Below are positions 8,419 through 19,863 of a stretch of 53,459 nucleotides of DNA, in pieces. The DNA is from Acidobacteriota bacterium (lineage in GTDB: Bacteria > Acidobacteriota > Terriglobia > Bryobacterales > Bryobacteraceae). How positions within the stretch are numbered: the first letter of the stretch is position 1; each line of letters opens with the position of its first letter. A program made the translations under genes and the position numbers. The notes below the pieces were generated by a model. The model was not told the DNA's origin. It made no database searches and saw only the letters and a list, made by a program, of their open reading frames with translations. Where the stretch lies: assembly GCA_026393985.1 (NCBI GenBank), contig JAPKZB010000047.1, positions 1-53,459 on the forward strand. Direction: 5' to 3'.

Positions 8419-9191
8419 GAGTTTTGGGTATGGGCGATGCCCGGGGTCATCTCGAACTCCTCCTCCGGCGTCAGGTACAGGCGCGTGAGGCCGTTGCGGA
8501 GATGGGTAAACGCGGTCTCCACGTCGTCGGCGAACTGGAAAACGTGCAGATCCTCCGGAGAGATCAGCCCGTACTTGGCCAGCGCTTCGAAATTGAAGAC
8601 CTCTTTCCAGAACGAGGTTCCGTAGAGCAGTACGACGATGGGCTTGTGCAGCTTGCGCGTCTGCACGAGGGTGAGAATTTCAAACAACTCGTCCATGGTG
8701 CCGAAGCCACCCGGAAAGACGACCAGCGCTTTGGCCAGGTAGGCAAACCAGAACTTCCGCATGAAGAAATAGCCGAACTCCATGCTCAGATCGGGAGTAA
8801 TGAATGGGTTCGGGGCCTGTTCAAACGGCAGGGCGATATTGAGCCCCACCGAAAGACCACCCGCGTCGTAAGCCCCGCGGTTAGCGGCTTCCATGATGCC
8901 CGGGCCGCCGCCGGTGGCCACGACAAAGCGCCGCGCCGAGGTCGGCAGGCTGTCGCTCCACTGCGTCAGCCGTTTGGCTAACTCCCGGCACTCGCTGTAG
9001 TAACGGGCCATCGGCCCGGTCTCGTGAATTCGCGCCGATCCGAACATGGCGATGGTGTCCCGGATCTTCTCTTTGCGGAAAACCCGCAGCGGGCCGAGAT
9101 ACTCAGACAGCATCCGCACGCTGCGGGCTTCCGAGGACTCGAGAAACTCTTCGTCATGGAAGAACAAGGGGGGCTTGGCCGGGGAGTTCAT
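8415..9191 (-). CDS. LOG-family Rossmann-fold protein (TIGR00730-like)
   Basis: 258 residues from the ATG at 9191, which overlaps the lpxD stop as ATGA; the frame is open upstream but only through lpxD sequence. It has both lysine-decarboxylase-like/LOG signatures: GGGPGIMEAANRG at 94-106 and PGGFGTMDE at 160-168. Characterised LOG proteins are cytokinin riboside 5'-monophosphate or AMP phosphoribohydrolases; several bacterial members cleave nucleotide 5'-monophosphates to base and ribose phosphate. The true substrate here is unknown. An N-terminal extension of about 45 residues precedes the domain. Confidence 0.88.
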   Translation of the reverse strand: MNSPAKPPLFFHDEEFLESSEARSVRMLSEYLGPLRVFRKEKIRDTIAMFGSARIHETGPMARYYSECRELAKRLTQWSDSLPTSARRFVVATGGGPGIMEAANRGAYDAGGLSVGLNIALPFEQAPNPFITPDLSMEFGYFFMRKFWFAYLAKALVVFPGGFGTMDELFEILTLVQTRKLHKPIVVLLYGTSFWKEVFNFEALAKYGLISPEDLHVFQFADDVETAFTHLRNGLTRLYLTPEEEFEMTPGIAHTQNS

Positions 9192-10228
9192 GCGTTGTCT
9201 TTTACCTTGGCCTCGAGTTCGGCGAGGCGTTTTTCCAATTCTCGCACCGTGCGCACCATCTCCGGCAGTTTCGGAAACGCGGTGACGGCGCGCAGCCACG
9301 TCCGGTTGTCAAAGGCCGGAGAGCCGGAAACCATGGTGCCGGCGGGTACATCGTGTCCGATGCCGCTCTGCGCGTAGGCCACGGCGTTGTCGTGGATCGT
9401 CAGATGGCCCGAGACGCCCACCTGCCCGGCGAGCAGCACGCTCTTGCCGAGAATCGTGCTGCCGGCCAGGCCCACCTGCGAACACAGGATGTTATCCTCG
9501 CCCACCACGCTGGCGTGACCAATCTGCACGAGGTTGTCAATCTTGGCTCCGCGCTTGATGCGCGTCTCGCCCACCGTAGCGCGGTCGACGGCCGTCAGCG
9601 CCTGGATCTCCACGTCGTCTTCAATCACCACGATGCCGCTCTGCACGATCTTGTACTGCGTCCCGTTGGCCGTCTTGGCAAAGCCGAACCCGTCGCCGCC
9701 CACCACCACGCCGTTCTGCAGAATCACCCGGTTGCCGATCCGGCAGAACTCCCGCACGCTGACGTGCGCATGCGCCAGAAAGTCATCGCCGATCGAGGCC
9801 CCTTCGTAAATTGTCACGTGCGGATGCAGCACCGCGTTGCGGCCGATGGTCACGTGCGCCCCGACGGCGACAAAGGGGCCGATGGAGGCGCCTTCGCCAA
9901 TGGTGGCCGTCGGATGAATCGCCGCCATGGGATGGATCCCCGGCTCCGGTCGCGGCGGTTGGTAGAAGAGTCCCAGCGCGCGGGCGAAATCGTGATAAGG
10001 GTTCCTGCTTTCGAGCGTCGCCAGGCCCGCTAGGGGCGCGGTGGCCAGAATCGCCGATGCGCGGGAAGCCTTCACTTTGGGCGCGTATTTGGGATTGGCC
10101 AGAAACGTCAACTGTCCGGGCTCGGCCTGTTCCATGCCGCATACGCCCGTGATGCGCATTGAAGCGTCGCCGTGTAAAATGCAGCCAAGCTGGTCGGCCA
10201 GTTCGCCCAGGGTGAGGGAATAAGTCAT
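9188..10228 (-). CDS. lpxD: UDP-3-O-acylglucosamine N-acyltransferase LpxD
   Basis: 346 residues, normal length. The N-terminal domain (about 1-105) is the uridine-binding module, followed by a left-handed beta-helix made of hexapeptide repeats (about 106-300), with the expected IGHASVVGEDN segment carrying the catalytic His, and a short C-terminal coiled coil (RTVRELEKRLAELEAK). LpxD adds the second acyl chain in lipid A synthesis, so the organism makes LPS and is diderm. It is the first gene of the minus-strand operon and is divergent from the TonB-receptor-like gene across 21 bp. No SD is visible. Confidence 0.95.
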   Translation of the reverse strand: MTYSLTLGELADQLGCILHGDASMRITGVCGMEQAEPGQLTFLANPKYAPKVKASRASAILATAPLAGLATLESRNPYHDFARALGLFYQPPRPEPGIHPMAAIHPTATIGEGASIGPFVAVGAHVTIGRNAVLHPHVTIYEGASIGDDFLAHAHVSVREFCRIGNRVILQNGVVVGGDGFGFAKTANGTQYKIVQSGIVVIEDDVEIQALTAVDRATVGETRIKRGAKIDNLVQIGHASVVGEDNILCSQVGLAGSTILGKSVLLAGQVGVSGHLTIHDNAVAYAQSGIGHDVPAGTMVSGSPAFDNRTWLRAVTAFPKLPEMVRTVRELEKRLAELEAKVKDNA

Positions 10229-10249
10229 AAGGAGAAGTACACTGTTATT
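10229..10249. promoter_or_regulatory. 21-bp divergent intergenic, candidate leaderless promoter
   Basis: Start codons of lpxD (minus) and the outer-membrane barrel gene (plus) are 21 bp apart. TACACT at 10238-10243 ends six bases before the plus ATG, which predicts a leaderless transcript, although a GGAG at 10231-10234 could also act as a distant SD. The minus-strand -10 is weak (TAACAG, 10247 to 10242). Assignment is inference. Confidence 0.3.
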
Positions 10250-12967
10250 ATGCAGAAGTCTTTTCCCTTAGCCGGATGGATTCTTCTGTTGCCCTGTGGG
10301 CTATTGGCGCAGGGAGAGTTGCAGAAGGCCGCCGAGGAGTTCAAGGCGGCAACCCGGGAACTGGGCCTGCGCGCCGATTCGCCAGCCCGGGCGGCCGGCA
10401 AGCGGCAGTATCCCTGGCAAACCTGGCACGGCCGGCTTTTTTACAATCTGCGCAACGACGTGCTCGACGCGGTGCCCCACGAAATTGCCCAGCGCGGCGG
10501 CGGCAAGAACCGCCTGCGGCGCGGCCAGTTCGGCTTCAGTATCGCCGGCCCGGTGATCGGCAAATCCACCTTCGCCTCGCTCTCCTACGAAGGCGTCCGC
10601 GAACGCATCGGCCGCAACTCGCTGCGGACGGTGGCCATTCTGCCGGAACGCCGCGGCGACTTTTCGCGGACCGTGGACAGCGCGGGCGAACCCCTGCAGG
10701 TCTTCGACCCGGCCTCCACCCGCCCGAATCCGGACTTCGATCCGGCCCGCCCCGTCTCGACCGGCAACCTCGAATACATCCGCCAGCCCTTTCCCGGCAG
10801 CGTCATCCCCACCCCCCGCCTCGATCCCGTGGCCATGCGCGGCGTCTCGCTCTACGCCCTGCCCAACGCCGATGCCGGCCCGTTTTTCCGCAATAATTAC
10901 TTCGTCGTCTCGCCGGAAACCAACAAGGCCGACGGCATGATCTTCAAGCTCGACCACACGCTCGACGACAAAAGCCGCCTGAGCTTCTCGGCCTCCACCA
11001 CCAACGGCCTCGCGGCCGCTTCTCGCCTGATGCCGACCATCGCCGACCCCGGCGCCAACGACCGTCTGTACAGCGCCCGCCGGGGCTCGGTGGAACACAT
11101 CCTCACTCTCAGCCCCCGGACCATCAACACCCTCACGCTCGACGCGTCCACCGACCGCAGCGATTCGCAGCGCCCCGGCGAGGTCTTCCCGCTCTATAGC
11201 TTTTCGGCCAGCTATCTCGGCATGGGCCGCCCCTACCCCGTGCAGTTGTCGGCGCACAACACCTACTCGGTCTCCGATGGCTACTCGACGCGCCTCGGCA
11301 AACACAGCCTGCGCGTTTCGGCCTCCTTCACCCACTACCAGGTCCACGCCTTTCTGCCGCCCTACCCCCGCGGCCGTTTCACTTTCGGCCCCGGCTACAC
11401 CTCGCTGCCCGGCATCAACAACACCGGCCATGCCTTCGCCAGCTTCCTGCTCGGCGCCGCCGAGTACGCCGAAGCCAGCGTCTTCCCCTCACCGTCCTAC
11501 TGGCGCCGCCATCTGGCCAGCCTCTCGGTGCGCGATCAGTACGAAGTCACCAAGCGCCTGAATCTGACCCTTGGCGCCAGCATGGATCTCTCAACGCCCC
11601 GCACCGAGAAGTACAACCGCATCTCCACAGTCCGTCTCGACGCCCTCAATCCCGCCAGCGGCCAGCCCGGCGCCCTGGTCGCCGGCGGCGCCGCGCAGCC
11701 GGTGCGCATCCGTCCCAGCGCCAGTTTCGGCTTTGCCTGGAACCCCACGGGCAACCCCAAAAACGTTCTCCGCGGCAGCGCCGGCCTCAGCTATCAGGCC
11801 GTGCCCGTCTATACCTCGCAGTGGGGTACCCAGGGCTTCAACGGCACCCCCACCGCCATCTCGCGCAATACCCAGCTGGCCCCCGCCATCCTGCTGCGCG
11901 ACGGCATGCCCGCCCTCGACCGGCCCCTGCCCGATCTCCGGCCCGACTTTGCCAACAATACCGTCGCCGATCTTGTCGAACCCACCGCCACCCAGCCCTT
12001 CTATCAATCCGGTTCGCTCACCTACGAACGCGAACTGCCCGGGCAGCTCATCCTCGCCGGCACCCTGGCTCACTCCCGTGGTCAGCGCCTGTTTGTCTCC
12101 AACTCCGCCGCCAACCTCAACGCGATTCCCCTCGGCAATCTCCGCTTTCGCGATGAGCTCAACAACGAACTCGTCCGCCGCCAACTGCGCCCCTATCCCC
12201 AGTTCCAGCGCTTCGACGTCTACAGCGCCTGGCCCCTGGGCAACTACAAACGCGACTCCGGTTCCGTGCGCGTTGAAAAACGCGCGGCCAGCGGCCTCGG
12301 CCTCACCGCCACCTACGAACTCTCCCGCCAGAGGGACGACTACTCCGGACCCTACGGCGTGCAGGACTTCTACAACCGGCAGGCCGAGTGGTCCCTGACT
12401 GCCTACAACATTCCCCACCGCGTCTCACTCTCCTACGCCTACGAACTGCCCATCGGCTCGAAGAAGTCGCTGCTGGCTTATAACGACTGGCGGCGATATC
12501 TCGTCGATGGCTGGTCCATCAGCGGAATGACGACGCTGCTCAGCGGCGAACCCATCGCCCTGCGCCCGCAGTTCAACAACACTGGGGGGCTGGTGGAAGC
12601 CCTGCGGGTTAACGTCGTGCCGGGCATCGAGGCGCAGGTGGCGAAGCCCTCGCCGGAACGTTGGTTCAACCCGGCGGCCTTCGACAATCCGGAGAACTTC
12701 ACCCTCGGCGACGGCCCGCGTACGCATCCCACCCTCCGCAACCCGCCCAGCCAGAACCACGACCTCTCCGTCACCAAGCGCATCGCCATCGACACCGAAC
12801 GTGCGCTCGAGCTGCAGGCCACCGGCTTCAACTTCGTCAACACGGCCAACTGGACGGACCCGGATCCCGTCATCGGCCCCGCCTCCACGCCGAACGTCAA
12901 CGCCGGCCGCATCATTGGCTCGCGCGGCGGCCGCGTCATCCAGGTCGGCCTGAGGTTAAGCTTTTGA
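10250..12967 (+). CDS. TonB-dependent receptor-like (Oar-type) outer-membrane barrel, short N-terminus
   Basis: 905 residues with a signal peptide (hydrophobic 5-20, AQ cleavage) and a beta-barrel-type body that ends in Phe, as outer-membrane proteins do. Phrases typical of Acidobacteriota Oar-like receptors are present: FGFSIAGPVIGKSTFASLSY near 100, GDFS, FDPAS, PFPGSVIPTPRLDPVA and the closing GGRVIQVGLRLSF. Unlike ordinary family members (often over 1000 residues), it lacks the N-terminal carboxypeptidase-regulatory domain and most of the plug; only about 80 residues precede the barrel-like part. A TonB box is not evident. It is the first gene of a coupled trio with the VWA and coiled-coil genes (TTGA, then ATGA overlaps). 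Confidence 0.8.
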   Translation: MQKSFPLAGWILLLPCGLLAQGELQKAAEEFKAATRELGLRADSPARAAGKRQYPWQTWHGRLFYNLRNDVLDAVPHEIAQRGGGKNRLRRGQFGFSIAGPVIGKSTFASLSYEGVRERIGRNSLRTVAILPERRGDFSRTVDSAGEPLQVFDPASTRPNPDFDPARPVSTGNLEYIRQPFPGSVIPTPRLDPVAMRGVSLYALPNADAGPFFRNNYFVVSPETNKADGMIFKLDHTLDDKSRLSFSASTTNGLAAASRLMPTIADPGANDRLYSARRGSVEHILTLSPRTINTLTLDASTDRSDSQRPGEVFPLYSFSASYLGMGRPYPVQLSAHNTYSVSDGYSTRLGKHSLRVSASFTHYQVHAFLPPYPRGRFTFGPGYTSLPGINNTGHAFASFLLGAAEYAEASVFPSPSYWRRHLASLSVRDQYEVTKRLNLTLGASMDLSTPRTEKYNRISTVRLDALNPASGQPGALVAGGAAQPVRIRPSASFGFAWNPTGNPKNVLRGSAGLSYQAVPVYTSQWGTQGFNGTPTAISRNTQLAPAILLRDGMPALDRPLPDLRPDFANNTVADLVEPTATQPFYQSGSLTYERELPGQLILAGTLAHSRGQRLFVSNSAANLNAIPLGNLRFRDELNNELVRRQLRPYPQFQRFDVYSAWPLGNYKRDSGSVRVEKRAASGLGLTATYELSRQRDDYSGPYGVQDFYNRQAEWSLTAYNIPHRVSLSYAYELPIGSKKSLLAYNDWRRYLVDGWSISGMTTLLSGEPIALRPQFNNTGGLVEALRVNVVPGIEAQVAKPSPERWFNPAAFDNPENFTLGDGPRTHPTLRNPPSQNHDLSVTKRIAIDTERALELQATGFNFVNTANWTDPDPVIGPASTPNVNAGRIIGSRGGRVIQVGLRLSF

Positions 12968-13863
12968 CGCGCCGGCATCTGCTCGCGCTGTTGGGGCCCC
13001 CGCCGCCGGAGGGCGCCGGAATGGCCCGCATCCGCGTTCCCGCCCTCGTCGCCAAGGGCGAACCGGCCAACGTCGAAGCCACCGTCGACGGCAAGACCGC
13101 CCGCGTCGAACTCCTCAAAGGGCCGCAGGACGATCTGCTCATCCTGCTCGTTCTCGACTTCAGCGGCGACATCTCCTACATCGAATTCGCCCGAACCGGC
13201 CTGGCCGAGGCGTTTGGCGCACTCCCGCCCCACGCCTGGGTCACCGTTCTGCGCGCGCAGGATGGTCTCCGCGTGCTCGAAGACCCGACCGGCGCCGCCG
13301 AACAGCTTACCGCCAGCGTCAATAACTACACCGGGGGAGGGAAGGCCGGTCTGCTCGACACCGTCGAAGAGGCCGCCCAACTCGGCGACCGCCTGCTCGC
13401 GAAATCCACCGCCCGCGTCGCCGTCCTCTACTGCACCGACAGCAGCATCTACAAGTACCGCGATGACTACACCAACCCCGTCATCAACTCGAGCGACTCG
13501 CGCGATCTGAGCCGCCGCTTCCCCGACCAGCTGGTCCGCGAAAAGACGCAGAAGCTCGTCGGCGCCCTGCTCGAGCGGCAGACGCCCATCTGGATCGTGC
13601 ATATTCACTACCGCGTCGACTCGATCAACGAAGCCTATCAGCGCGGCTTGCAGGAGATGGCCGAAGCCACGGGCGGCGAGGCGGCCATCTGCCGGGGTCT
13701 GACCGAAATTCCCGCCGCGATCGGCCACGCCTTCCGCCGCATCCGCGAGCATTGGAGCGTGTTTGTGCAACTGCCACCGGGCAAGTCGCGTAACATTGCC
13801 GTGGCGCTGAACGCCCCGGATTGTGAGATCAGTTTTCGGCCCAGGTTTTCGGTGAAGCGATGA
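12964..13863 (+). CDS. VWA-domain protein (VWFA-like, degenerate MIDAS)
   Basis: 299 residues from a TTG at 12964 that overlaps the barrel gene stop as TTGA, with GAGG eight bases upstream; ATG at 13021 is the alternative. The start TRRHLLALLG could be a short Tat-like leader. The body fits the VWFA-related family common in Acidobacteriota: LLILLVLDFSGDISYIE carries the first MIDAS strand, but as DFSGD rather than DxSxS, so metal binding may be altered. Later segments include a TGGGKAGLLDTVEEA helix and VAVLYCTDSS. The domain usually mediates protein-protein contacts. Coupling to the barrel gene suggests a joint envelope role, which is inference. Confidence 0.7.
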   Translation: MTRRHLLALLGPPPPEGAGMARIRVPALVAKGEPANVEATVDGKTARVELLKGPQDDLLILLVLDFSGDISYIEFARTGLAEAFGALPPHAWVTVLRAQDGLRVLEDPTGAAEQLTASVNNYTGGGKAGLLDTVEEAAQLGDRLLAKSTARVAVLYCTDSSIYKYRDDYTNPVINSSDSRDLSRRFPDQLVREKTQKLVGALLERQTPIWIVHIHYRVDSINEAYQRGLQEMAEATGGEAAICRGLTEIPAAIGHAFRRIREHWSVFVQLPPGKSRNIAVALNAPDCEISFRPRFSVKR

Positions 13864-14669
13864 AAACACACAAGAAACGTTTGGTAGTGCTGGCGGCGAT
13901 CATGGCGCTGGCGGCCCTTGGCCTCTTCGGTCTGGTGGAGGAGCGGCGCGCCCGCGCCGCGGCCGAAGGGCGGGCCGTCGACCTCGTCGCCCAACTCGCC
14001 GCCCTGCGCAACGCCCGGCCCGCTCCCGCCCTGGACCGGCCGGAGGCGGCGCCCGCAACCCCGGCCCCGGCTCTGGCGAAAACCGCGCCGGCGGCCCTGC
14101 CCACCGAGTACATCCGCATCATCGCCGAAACCCAGGCCGCGCTCGAAACCGCGCGCAAGGATCTCTCCGCGGCCCGCAACGAGATTGCCGCCTTGCAGGC
14201 CCGCGCCGCGCAGGAGCAGGAGCAGCGCGATCGGCTCACCGCCGAACTCGCCGACCGCGCCGAAGCCGTGGCGGCAGCCCGGCGCGTCGTGGCCGCCACG
14301 GAAACCGAACTCAAGGCCCGGAACGAACGGCTCCTGCGCCTTGAAACCAGCGAAAAGCTGGTGCGCGAGGCGGCCGGCAAGGCTGAGTTGGAGGCCGCCA
14401 AGAGCCTCCGTGCCGCCGTGGCTCTCGAAGATCTGAACCGGCGCCGCGAGGTGCTGCTCAATAACATGGTGCGCCGCTACCGCGAGGTTACCGATCAGTA
14501 CCGCACCCTCTCGCTCCGCGTCCAGTCCCGGGCCGACCAACTCGGGCTCGACCCCGGCGCCGGAGAGCTATCCCGCATTCAGACCTCCGTCCAGCAGGCC
14601 GAAGAGGAGTTCCGCCAGTTGAACAGTCTGAGCGCGCAGGCGGCAAAACTGCTGCGCCCGAGTCGCTAA
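13860..14669 (+). CDS. membrane-anchored coiled-coil protein, function unknown
   Basis: 269 residues. One transmembrane helix at about 8-24 follows a basic start (MKTHKKR), then an Ala/Pro-rich linker (55-80), and from about 85 to 265 nearly continuous Ala/Glu/Arg heptad-like sequence, a long coiled coil interrupted by NRRREVLLNNMVRRYREVTDQY. No enzymatic motif is seen. The start overlaps the VWA stop as ATGA, so it is the third gene of the trio. The coil could span the periplasm as a spacer or partner of the barrel and VWA proteins; this is speculation from order and topology. The stop codon interleaves with that of the convergent zinc-ribbon gene. Confidence 0.65.
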   Translation: MKTHKKRLVVLAAIMALAALGLFGLVEERRARAAAEGRAVDLVAQLAALRNARPAPALDRPEAAPATPAPALAKTAPAALPTEYIRIIAETQAALETARKDLSAARNEIAALQARAAQEQEQRDRLTAELADRAEAVAAARRVVAATETELKARNERLLRLETSEKLVREAAGKAELEAAKSLRAAVALEDLNRRREVLLNNMVRRYREVTDQYRTLSLRVQSRADQLGLDPGAGELSRIQTSVQQAEEEFRQLNSLSAQAAKLLRPSR

Positions 14670-14938
14670 GCCGTCGCCTGCTTCTCGCAATCCTTCGAGC
14701 AGTAGAACACGTCGGTTTCGCGCGTGCTGTGCCGCAGCATGCGGGTTTCGGGCGCGAAGGTCCCGCAGGTCTTGCATTTGCGCAAACGGGTGCCGGATTC
14801 GGGCGGGGCGCTGCCGGAGTCGCTGGTCTCGTCCGGTTGCAAGGCCTCTTTGGCTCCCTTGACGAGCAGACCCATCACGGCCCGCAGAAACGTGACGGCG
14901 AGGATCGAAACGAGTATCCCGAGAAGAGCTTTGATCAT
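14666..14938 (-). CDS. small membrane protein with C-terminal zinc-ribbon-like motif
   Basis: 90 residues: a membrane helix at about 3-28, a short acidic linker (LQPDETSDSGSAPPESG), then CKTCGTFAPETRM followed by FYCSKDCEKQ. The paired CxxC and Cx3C cysteines look like a treble-clef/zinc-ribbon knuckle of the PP0621/MYND-like kind. Function is unknown. There is no SD; a strong terminator hairpin ends about 10 nt upstream of the ATG, so the gene may depend on read-through or use a poor start. Its stop overlaps the convergent coiled-coil gene stop. Confidence 0.65.
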   Translation of the reverse strand: MIKALLGILVSILAVTFLRAVMGLLVKGAKEALQPDETSDSGSAPPESGTRLRKCKTCGTFAPETRMLRHSTRETDVFYCSKDCEKQATA

Positions 14939-14947
14939 GAAAAGCCG

Positions 14948-14980
14948 AAAGGCGTCCCGCTATTGCTAGGACGCCTTTCT
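14948..14980 (-). terminator. intrinsic terminator-like hairpin after the CarboxypepD-TPR gene
   Basis: Perfect 11-bp inverted repeat, GAAAGGCGTCC at 14948-14958 and GGACGCCTTTC at 14970-14980, with an 11-nt loop. In minus-strand reading it follows the TPR gene ending at 15014 and is followed by GGCTTTTC. It lies immediately before the start of the small zinc-ribbon gene. Confidence 0.65.
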
Positions 14981-15013
14981 ATCGTATCGAGTTTCGCTAA
15001 CCGCCGGGGCGGG

Positions 15014-16171
15014 TTACTTCTTTTTCTGCGTGCCTTTCTTGGGAGCCGGCGCGTTCGGGTTGGTGAAGGTCGTTTCCACCTTCGCCCCGATCGATTCAAT
15101 CATGCTCTTGGCGCTGGCGGCAAACGGACCGTCCGGTTTCAACTGCATGTACTTCTGGAAGGCCTCTTCGGTTCCGGGCACCGGCGTAATCTTCCCGTCG
15201 GCGGCCACCTGCGCCTTGCCCACCAGATAGATGCCGTACTGATAGTGGGCATCGGCGTAGTTCGGGTCCATTTCAATCGCTTTCTTGAAGGCGCTGCCGG
15301 CGGCTTCGAGCTGGCCGACGTTGGTCAGAATCGCGCCGAGGTTGTAGAAGTAGCGGCCGCCGTTGGCCGGGTCGAGCGCCGCGGCTTTGTCGAGTTCGGC
15401 GCGGGCTTCGTCATACTTCTTCACCTTGGCCAGCGCCAGGGCGTAGTTGTTGTGCATGCCGGCATCGTCGCTCTTCAGTTCGAGAGCCTTCGCGTAGGCC
15501 TCGAGACCCTTGGCGCTGGCCGCATCGGCTTCGGCGCCCGTCTTGGTGCCGGCCAGGCCCATGTAGGCCTCGGCCATGTTGGCGAAGATCACCTGCTGCT
15601 TCGGATCGAGAGCGACGGCCTTTTCAAAGCCTTCCACCGAGGCCTGGAAGTTCTTGGTCTTCAGATTCTCCATGCCGGTATTGAAGGCGTCGTTCAGTTC
15701 TTTATTCTTGGCCATGGCCGCGGCGCGTTCCTTAACCTGCTTTTCCATCGCCTCGCGCTGCTCTTTGGACATTTCGCGCGACATCTCTTCGGTCACCTGA
15801 CCGGTGGCCATCGCCTGTTCCATGGCCTGCTTCCGGGCCACGTTCTTCGACAGGTCGAAGTTCACCGGCAGCGGGTCGCCGAGCCGGGTCCGTACGCCCT
15901 TGACGGTATCCTGCACCTTGCCGTCCACTTCGCATTCAATGTCGTAGGTGCCCAGCGGCAGACCAGCGTGGAACCACTGGCCCTTCTTGTTGGTCTTGAC
16001 CTTGTAGTTGCCCTTGATGTCGGTTCGCGTCAATTTGATCAGGGCGTCTTTGAGCGGCTTGCCGTCTTCACCCTTGACTTCGCCTTCGAGCGAAGCCGTC
16101 TGCGCCAAAGCGCCAAACGTGAAGAGCAGCGAAACTGCGGTGAGGGACAACAAACGGGAAATAGTTTTCAT
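15014..16171 (-). CDS. secreted carboxypeptidase-regulatory-like / TPR protein
   Basis: 385 residues from the ATG at 16171, which has GGAGG nine bases upstream; the longer open frame upstream is only antisense to the next gene. A signal peptide (residues 1-23, ending ALAQ) is followed by a carboxypeptidase-regulatory-like beta sandwich (about 26-105: ASLEGEVKGEDGKPLKDALI ... GLPLGTYDIE), a charged helical linker (110-160), then about four TPR-like repeats (160-345) and a Pro/Lys tail. This architecture is frequent in Acidobacteriota secreted proteins. It has no enzymatic motif; the TPRs suggest a protein-binding role outside the inner membrane. Confidence 0.82.
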   Translation of the reverse strand: MKTISRLLSLTAVSLLFTFGALAQTASLEGEVKGEDGKPLKDALIKLTRTDIKGNYKVKTNKKGQWFHAGLPLGTYDIECEVDGKVQDTVKGVRTRLGDPLPVNFDLSKNVARKQAMEQAMATGQVTEEMSREMSKEQREAMEKQVKERAAAMAKNKELNDAFNTGMENLKTKNFQASVEGFEKAVALDPKQQVIFANMAEAYMGLAGTKTGAEADAASAKGLEAYAKALELKSDDAGMHNNYALALAKVKKYDEARAELDKAAALDPANGGRYFYNLGAILTNVGQLEAAGSAFKKAIEMDPNYADAHYQYGIYLVGKAQVAADGKITPVPGTEEAFQKYMQLKPDGPFAASAKSMIESIGAKVETTFTNPNAPAPKKGTQKKK

Positions 16172-16348
16172 GAAGGGATACCTCCGGCGTGGGGAGCTGG
16201 TTTTTGCCAATCCTGAGGATACTACATCGGCGCTGACTGTTGGATGCATTTGCCGCCCCAGGCGTTCCCGCTGCTCTCGGTGGTGGCGCCTGACGATCGC
16301 TGCAACCCGCGTTATCCTAAAGGCATCCCACTTCATGGTGAAGGCGTA

Positions 16349-17202
16349 ATGATTAAGGTAATCCTGGTTGCAGTCTCGTTGATGCCGGCCCTCTGGGCCG
16401 GACCGGCCGAGGTCACCAGGGCTGCCGAATACTATCAGCGCACCCTCTACCGGGAAGCGCTGCAGGTGTTGCAGCCGGTGCTCGGCTCCGACCCGGCCGC
16501 CTATGCGCTGGCCGGCAAGTGTGAGTACATGCTGGGCGACTTCAAGCGGGCCATCGATTTCTTTGAAAAAGCGGTTCAGTTGAATGGGTTCAACGCCGAC
16601 CACTACCATTGGCTGGGACGCGCCTACGGCCGCCGCGCCGAATCCGGCAACCCGCTCATCGCGCCGCATTATGCCTCTAAAGCCAGGCAGATGTTCGAAC
16701 GCGCCGTCGAGATGAACCCCAAGAACGGCGAGGCCGTCAACGACCTGTTCAACTACTACCTCGAAGCCCCCGGCTTTTTGGGCGGCGGCTTGAACAAAGC
16801 GCAGGCGCTGCTGGAACGAATCAAGGCCAACGACCCGGCCGAGTACTACTACGCCACCGCCCAGCTGGCCCAGAAGCGGCAGGAGTTTCACTCCGCCGAA
16901 CAGCACTTGAAGCGCGCCGCTGAACTCGCTCCGCGCCAGATCGGCCGCCTGTTTGACGTCGCCAAGTTCCTCGCCCGGCAGGGCCGCCTGATGGAGAGCG
17001 AATCGTTCATCACCAAGGCCGAAAAGCTCGATCCCCAAAACCCCAAGCTCCTCTTTGACAAGGCGGAGACCTACATCATCGCCAGGAAGAACCTGCCGGC
17101 GGCCGCCAGGCTCCTCGAACAGTATCTGCAGTCGGAGCTGAAACCGGACATGCCGTCGCGCGCCGAGGCCGAAAAACTCCTCCGCCAGGCCCGGGGCGGC
17201 GC

Positions 17203-17206
<4 letters not shown>
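16349..17206 (+). CDS. secreted TPR protein upstream of ABC permease
   Basis: 285 residues from the ATG at 16349; the open frame extends 35 codons upstream but only this start gives a clean signal peptide (VILVAVSLMPALWAGPA). The mature part consists of TPR-like helical pairs (for example AYALAGKCEYMLGDFKRAI and QVLQPVLGSD). The fifth or so repeat is interrupted by a Gly-rich loop (LEAPGFLGGGLNKAQALLER) seen in TPR proteins of this type. It overlaps the permease gene by 4 bp (TTGA), so the two are probably co-translated and may work together. Confidence 0.75.
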
Positions 17207-19536
<2,330 letters not shown>

Positions 19537-19537
<1 letters not shown>

Positions 19538-19854
19538 TGCCACTTGGATTCTTGTTGCAACTCCCCACGGCGAACAGCCTGATCGGCTTTCTTCCCATGA
19601 TCGCGATCTTCGCGATCTTTTATTTTCTGCTCTTCCTGCCCATGCAGCGGCAGAAGAAGCAAACCGCCGAGATGCTAGCCAATCTTAAATCCGGCGACGA
19701 GGTCGTTTCGACGGGCGGAATCATCGGAACCATTGTCGCCGTGAACGCAACCGATGATACCCTAGTGATTCGCGTCAAGCCGGACAACATCAAGCTCCAA
19801 GTGGCGCGCACGGCGATTGCCTCCCTCGTAACCAAGAGCGAGAAGGCCTCCTAG
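19537..19854 (+). CDS. yajC: Sec translocon accessory subunit YajC
   Basis: 105 residues with GTG start overlapping the tgt stop by one base. One transmembrane helix (about 11-31, MIAIFAIFYFLLFLPMQRQ) followed by the conserved cytoplasmic YajC segment: KKQTAEMLANLKSGDEVVSTGGIIGTIV. YajC associates with SecDF-YidC at the inner membrane. SecD follows after 9 bp. Confidence 0.95.
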
Positions 19855-19863
19855 GATTTTTTC

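Noticed and set aside
14729-16216. Plus-strand open frame of 495 codons opposite the CarboxypepD-TPR gene
   Set aside because: Antisense to a well-supported gene with a signal peptide, SD and TPR motifs; its translation is Gly/His/Leu-rich and unlike a protein family.
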